DNA of 7,149 bases from positions 12,041 through 19,189 of the forward strand of contig DDHL01000012.1 of assembly GCA_002352945.1 (NCBI GenBank). The letters are read 5' to 3'. Position 1 is the first letter of the stretch; each line of letters begins with the position of its first letter. Made by a program: the position numbers and the translations under genes. The notes under the pieces were generated by a model. It saw nothing but the letters and a program-made list of their open reading frames with translations, did no database searches and was not told the origin of the DNA. The DNA is from Campylobacteraceae bacterium UBA1877 (lineage in GTDB: Bacteria > Campylobacterota > Campylobacteria > Campylobacterales > Campylobacteraceae). Below are positions 5,840 through 7,149 of the stretch, in pieces.

Positions 5840-6699
5840 TGACACTAAAAGAGAGTTTAGGCTTACTTCGAGGCGTTAAAGATAAAGAGTTAATGCACTA
5901 TGCATCATCTTTGAGTTTTCACACGATGCTCTCGCTTATTCCAGTGCTGCTAATATCCCTTTCAATCTTTACTCAGCTTCCTAGCTTCAAGGAGTATTAT
6001 GGAAAGATAAAAGAGTTTATCTTCTCCTCTTTGCTTCCATCCCAACAAGATGTTATTGCTGGCTATATTGAGACTTTTTTAAGCAATACCGTAGGAATGG
6101 GTGTTTTTGGTTTTGTGGTTGTACTTTTTACTTCTGTTATGTTTTTTAGGGAGTATGAGTATATTATCAATAAAATTTTAAATACAAACCCTCGCGGAAT
6201 CTGGCAGTCAATTTCAGCCTATTGGACGCTAATTACCCTAGGGCCTTTGGCACTTGGAGTCTCTTTTTATCTTTCTGGAGTATTTCAAAAACTTTTAGAC
6301 AGCTCCCAATTTACACGCTGGATAAATATTTTAGCAATCTTTCCCTATCTTATTGTCTGGGCTCTTTTTTTTGCAACTTATATGATCTCTTCTGGACGCA
6401 ATCTTAAAACCAAATGGGTTTTAGTTGCCTCCTTTGTTGCCTCTTTGATTTGGTATGGGTGCAAGAGTTTATTTGTATTTTATGTAAGTTACAATAGCAC
6501 CTACCTTAGCATTTATGGATCTTTTAGTACAATTTTATTCTTTTTTATATGGGTTTATGTGTCGTGGATTATCTTTTTGTATGGGGTAAAATTAAGCGGC
6601 TATTTGGATGAGTATAAATGGAATAATTCCAATCAAGACAGTAAAGATAGCAAGGAGCCTGTTTTTTATTGCAAAGATGGAGAGGATCAAATAGCTTAA
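5839..6699 (+). CDS. YihY/BrkB-family inner-membrane protein
   Basis: Polytopic membrane protein of 286 residues of the YihY/BrkB (UPF0761) family, whose biochemical function is not settled; the old RNase BN name is a misannotation. Six membrane segments are visible at about 28-47, 86-104, 127-148, 164-182, 191-212 and 226-250. Family features include the amphipathic ASSLSFHTMLSLIP stretch (22-35) and the last-helix block YGSFSTILFFFIWVYVSW (228-245). The ATG shares its A with the glcD stop (TAATG) and has no clear ribosome site, so translation is probably coupled to glcD. After about residue 252 the protein ends in a hydrophilic tail rich in Asn, Ser, Lys and Asp. That tail is encoded opposite the last two membrane segments of the convergent gene, so it may be a recent, non-conserved extension. 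Confidence 0.9.
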   Translation: MTLKESLGLLRGVKDKELMHYASSLSFHTMLSLIPVLLISLSIFTQLPSFKEYYGKIKEFIFSSLLPSQQDVIAGYIETFLSNTVGMGVFGFVVVLFTSVMFFREYEYIINKILNTNPRGIWQSISAYWTLITLGPLALGVSFYLSGVFQKLLDSSQFTRWINILAIFPYLIVWALFFATYMISSGRNLKTKWVLVASFVASLIWYGCKSLFVFYVSYNSTYLSIYGSFSTILFFFIWVYVSWIIFLYGVKLSGYLDEYKWNNSNQDSKDSKEPVFYCKDGEDQIA

Positions 6700-7146
6700 C
6701 ATTGCCCAAGAAGGGGTAAAAAACTCACCTTGAGTTCCAAAACGCATAGATAAAAACTCCTCTAAAAAACCATCAAAAATTCCTCCATAACTAATTACAT
6801 GTAAAACCCCCATTAGTGGATAAAAGACGATAAAAATTAGACTTAATATAATTGCGCTAAATTGCTGAGGAGTGTTTAGCCCAAACCAGTAGTGAACCGG
6901 AATCACCATTGCTAAAAAAACCCAAATATTTAAAAAAAGAGCGTGAGCGGCTTTTGATTGAAACGCGTCTTTAAAATGGTGCAAATATAAAAAGATATAA
7001 AAGACTCCCAAAACTGAAAAGAAGAAACCAAGATGTAAAAGAAGGTGAGGAAAAAGCACAACTAAAACCACCACACAAAACCCAAGAGTATAAAACGAGA
7101 TAAGCTGGATATAAGATATTAAAAGCCAAAAACCAACCAAAGCCAT
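6592..7146 (-). CDS. Polytopic membrane protein of unknown function (5' end may lie outside window)
   Basis: Not recognised. 184 visible residues, very hydrophobic, with five or six membrane segments (about 6-30, 33-54, 69-90, 97-118, 146-160 and 164-182). A short polar loop (about 121-145, with FDGFLEEFLSMRFGTQGEFF) is the most distinctive part. Histidines sit in or at the ends of helices (34, 38, 56, 57, 68, 85, 116), which could serve metal or heme binding, but there is no known motif. The ATG at 7144-7146 has only three bases before the window edge (a sense codon, GTA), so the start may be this Met or further upstream. Positive signs that it is real are its length, its coherent helix pattern and the otherwise empty stretch 6700-7149. 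Against, its last 35 codons lie antisense to the yihY-like gene. Confidence 0.7.
   Translation of the reverse strand: MALVGFWLLISYIQLISFYTLGFCVVVLVVLFPHLLLHLGFFFSVLGVFYIFLYLHHFKDAFQSKAAHALFLNIWVFLAMVIPVHYWFGLNTPQQFSAIILSLIFIVFYPLMGVLHVISYGGIFDGFLEEFLSMRFGTQGEFFTPSWAMLSYLILSIFAIKNRLLAIFTVLIGIIPFILIQIAA
6795..6804. repeat. Palindrome TTACATGTAA, copy 4 (in the unknown membrane protein gene)
   Basis: Perfect 10-bp palindrome. On the coding (minus) strand it reads TTA CAT GTA, Leu115-His116-Val117, at the end of a membrane segment. Confidence 0.8.
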
Positions 7147-7149
7147 TAC

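Noticed and set aside
1..7149. Defence system, prophage, insertion sequence or CRISPR array
   Set aside because: All genes but one belong to housekeeping or envelope families. I saw no transposase, terminal repeats, spaced direct repeats or composition break.

Overview
The window reads as a compact, gene-dense piece of a Campylobacterota (Epsilonproteobacteria) chromosome. The evidence is the AT-rich coding style, a -10 element of the Campylobacter/Helicobacter type with a weak -35, and the gene set: a Csd3/Pgp3-like M23 peptidase next to a PgbA-type secreted protein and GlcD. From memory, the same genes sit close together in Helicobacter pylori (around HP0506-HP0509). The genus cannot be fixed from sequence alone. 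The gene content (agmatine/putrescine enzyme, no host-specific cassette) would suit a free-living relative such as the vent and sediment lineages. I see no mobile element, CRISPR array, tRNA or rRNA.

Layout. (1) Positions 1-470, plus strand: the 3' half of an N-carbamoylputrescine amidase gene (aguB). (2) Positions 467-3619, minus strand: an operon transcribed csd3-like M23 peptidase -> mgtE -> NUDT14-like Nudix hydrolase. The genes are separated by 7 nt and then share one base (TGATG). The last gene overlaps the aguB stop by 4 bases. (3) Positions 3620-3744: the only real intergenic region, a divergent promoter region with a TATAAT box, a weaker box on the other strand and a small inverted repeat. 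(4) Positions 3745-6699, plus strand: an operon of PgbA-N-domain secreted protein -> glcD -> YihY/BrkB-family membrane protein, spaced by 1 nt and then by a shared base (TAATG). (5) Positions 6592-7146, minus strand: an unrecognised polytopic membrane protein. Its 3' end overlaps the 3' end of the yihY-like gene by 108 bp in codon-aligned antisense register.

How the genes work together. Both divergent operons mix cell-envelope and housekeeping functions. The minus operon pairs a peptidoglycan-trimming enzyme of the helical-shape pathway with a Mg2+ channel and a nucleotide-sugar/ADP-ribose pyrophosphatase. The plus operon pairs an exported protein with an FAD-linked 2-hydroxyacid dehydrogenase and an inner-membrane protein. 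I see no shared pathway beyond the conserved neighbourhood.

The signal no gene explains is the 10-bp perfect palindrome TTACATGTAA. It occurs four times in 7.1 kb, always inside genes, always in the same reading frame (Leu-His-Val), in four unrelated proteins. It may be a genome-wide iterated palindrome. I did not find a convincing new multi-gene system here.
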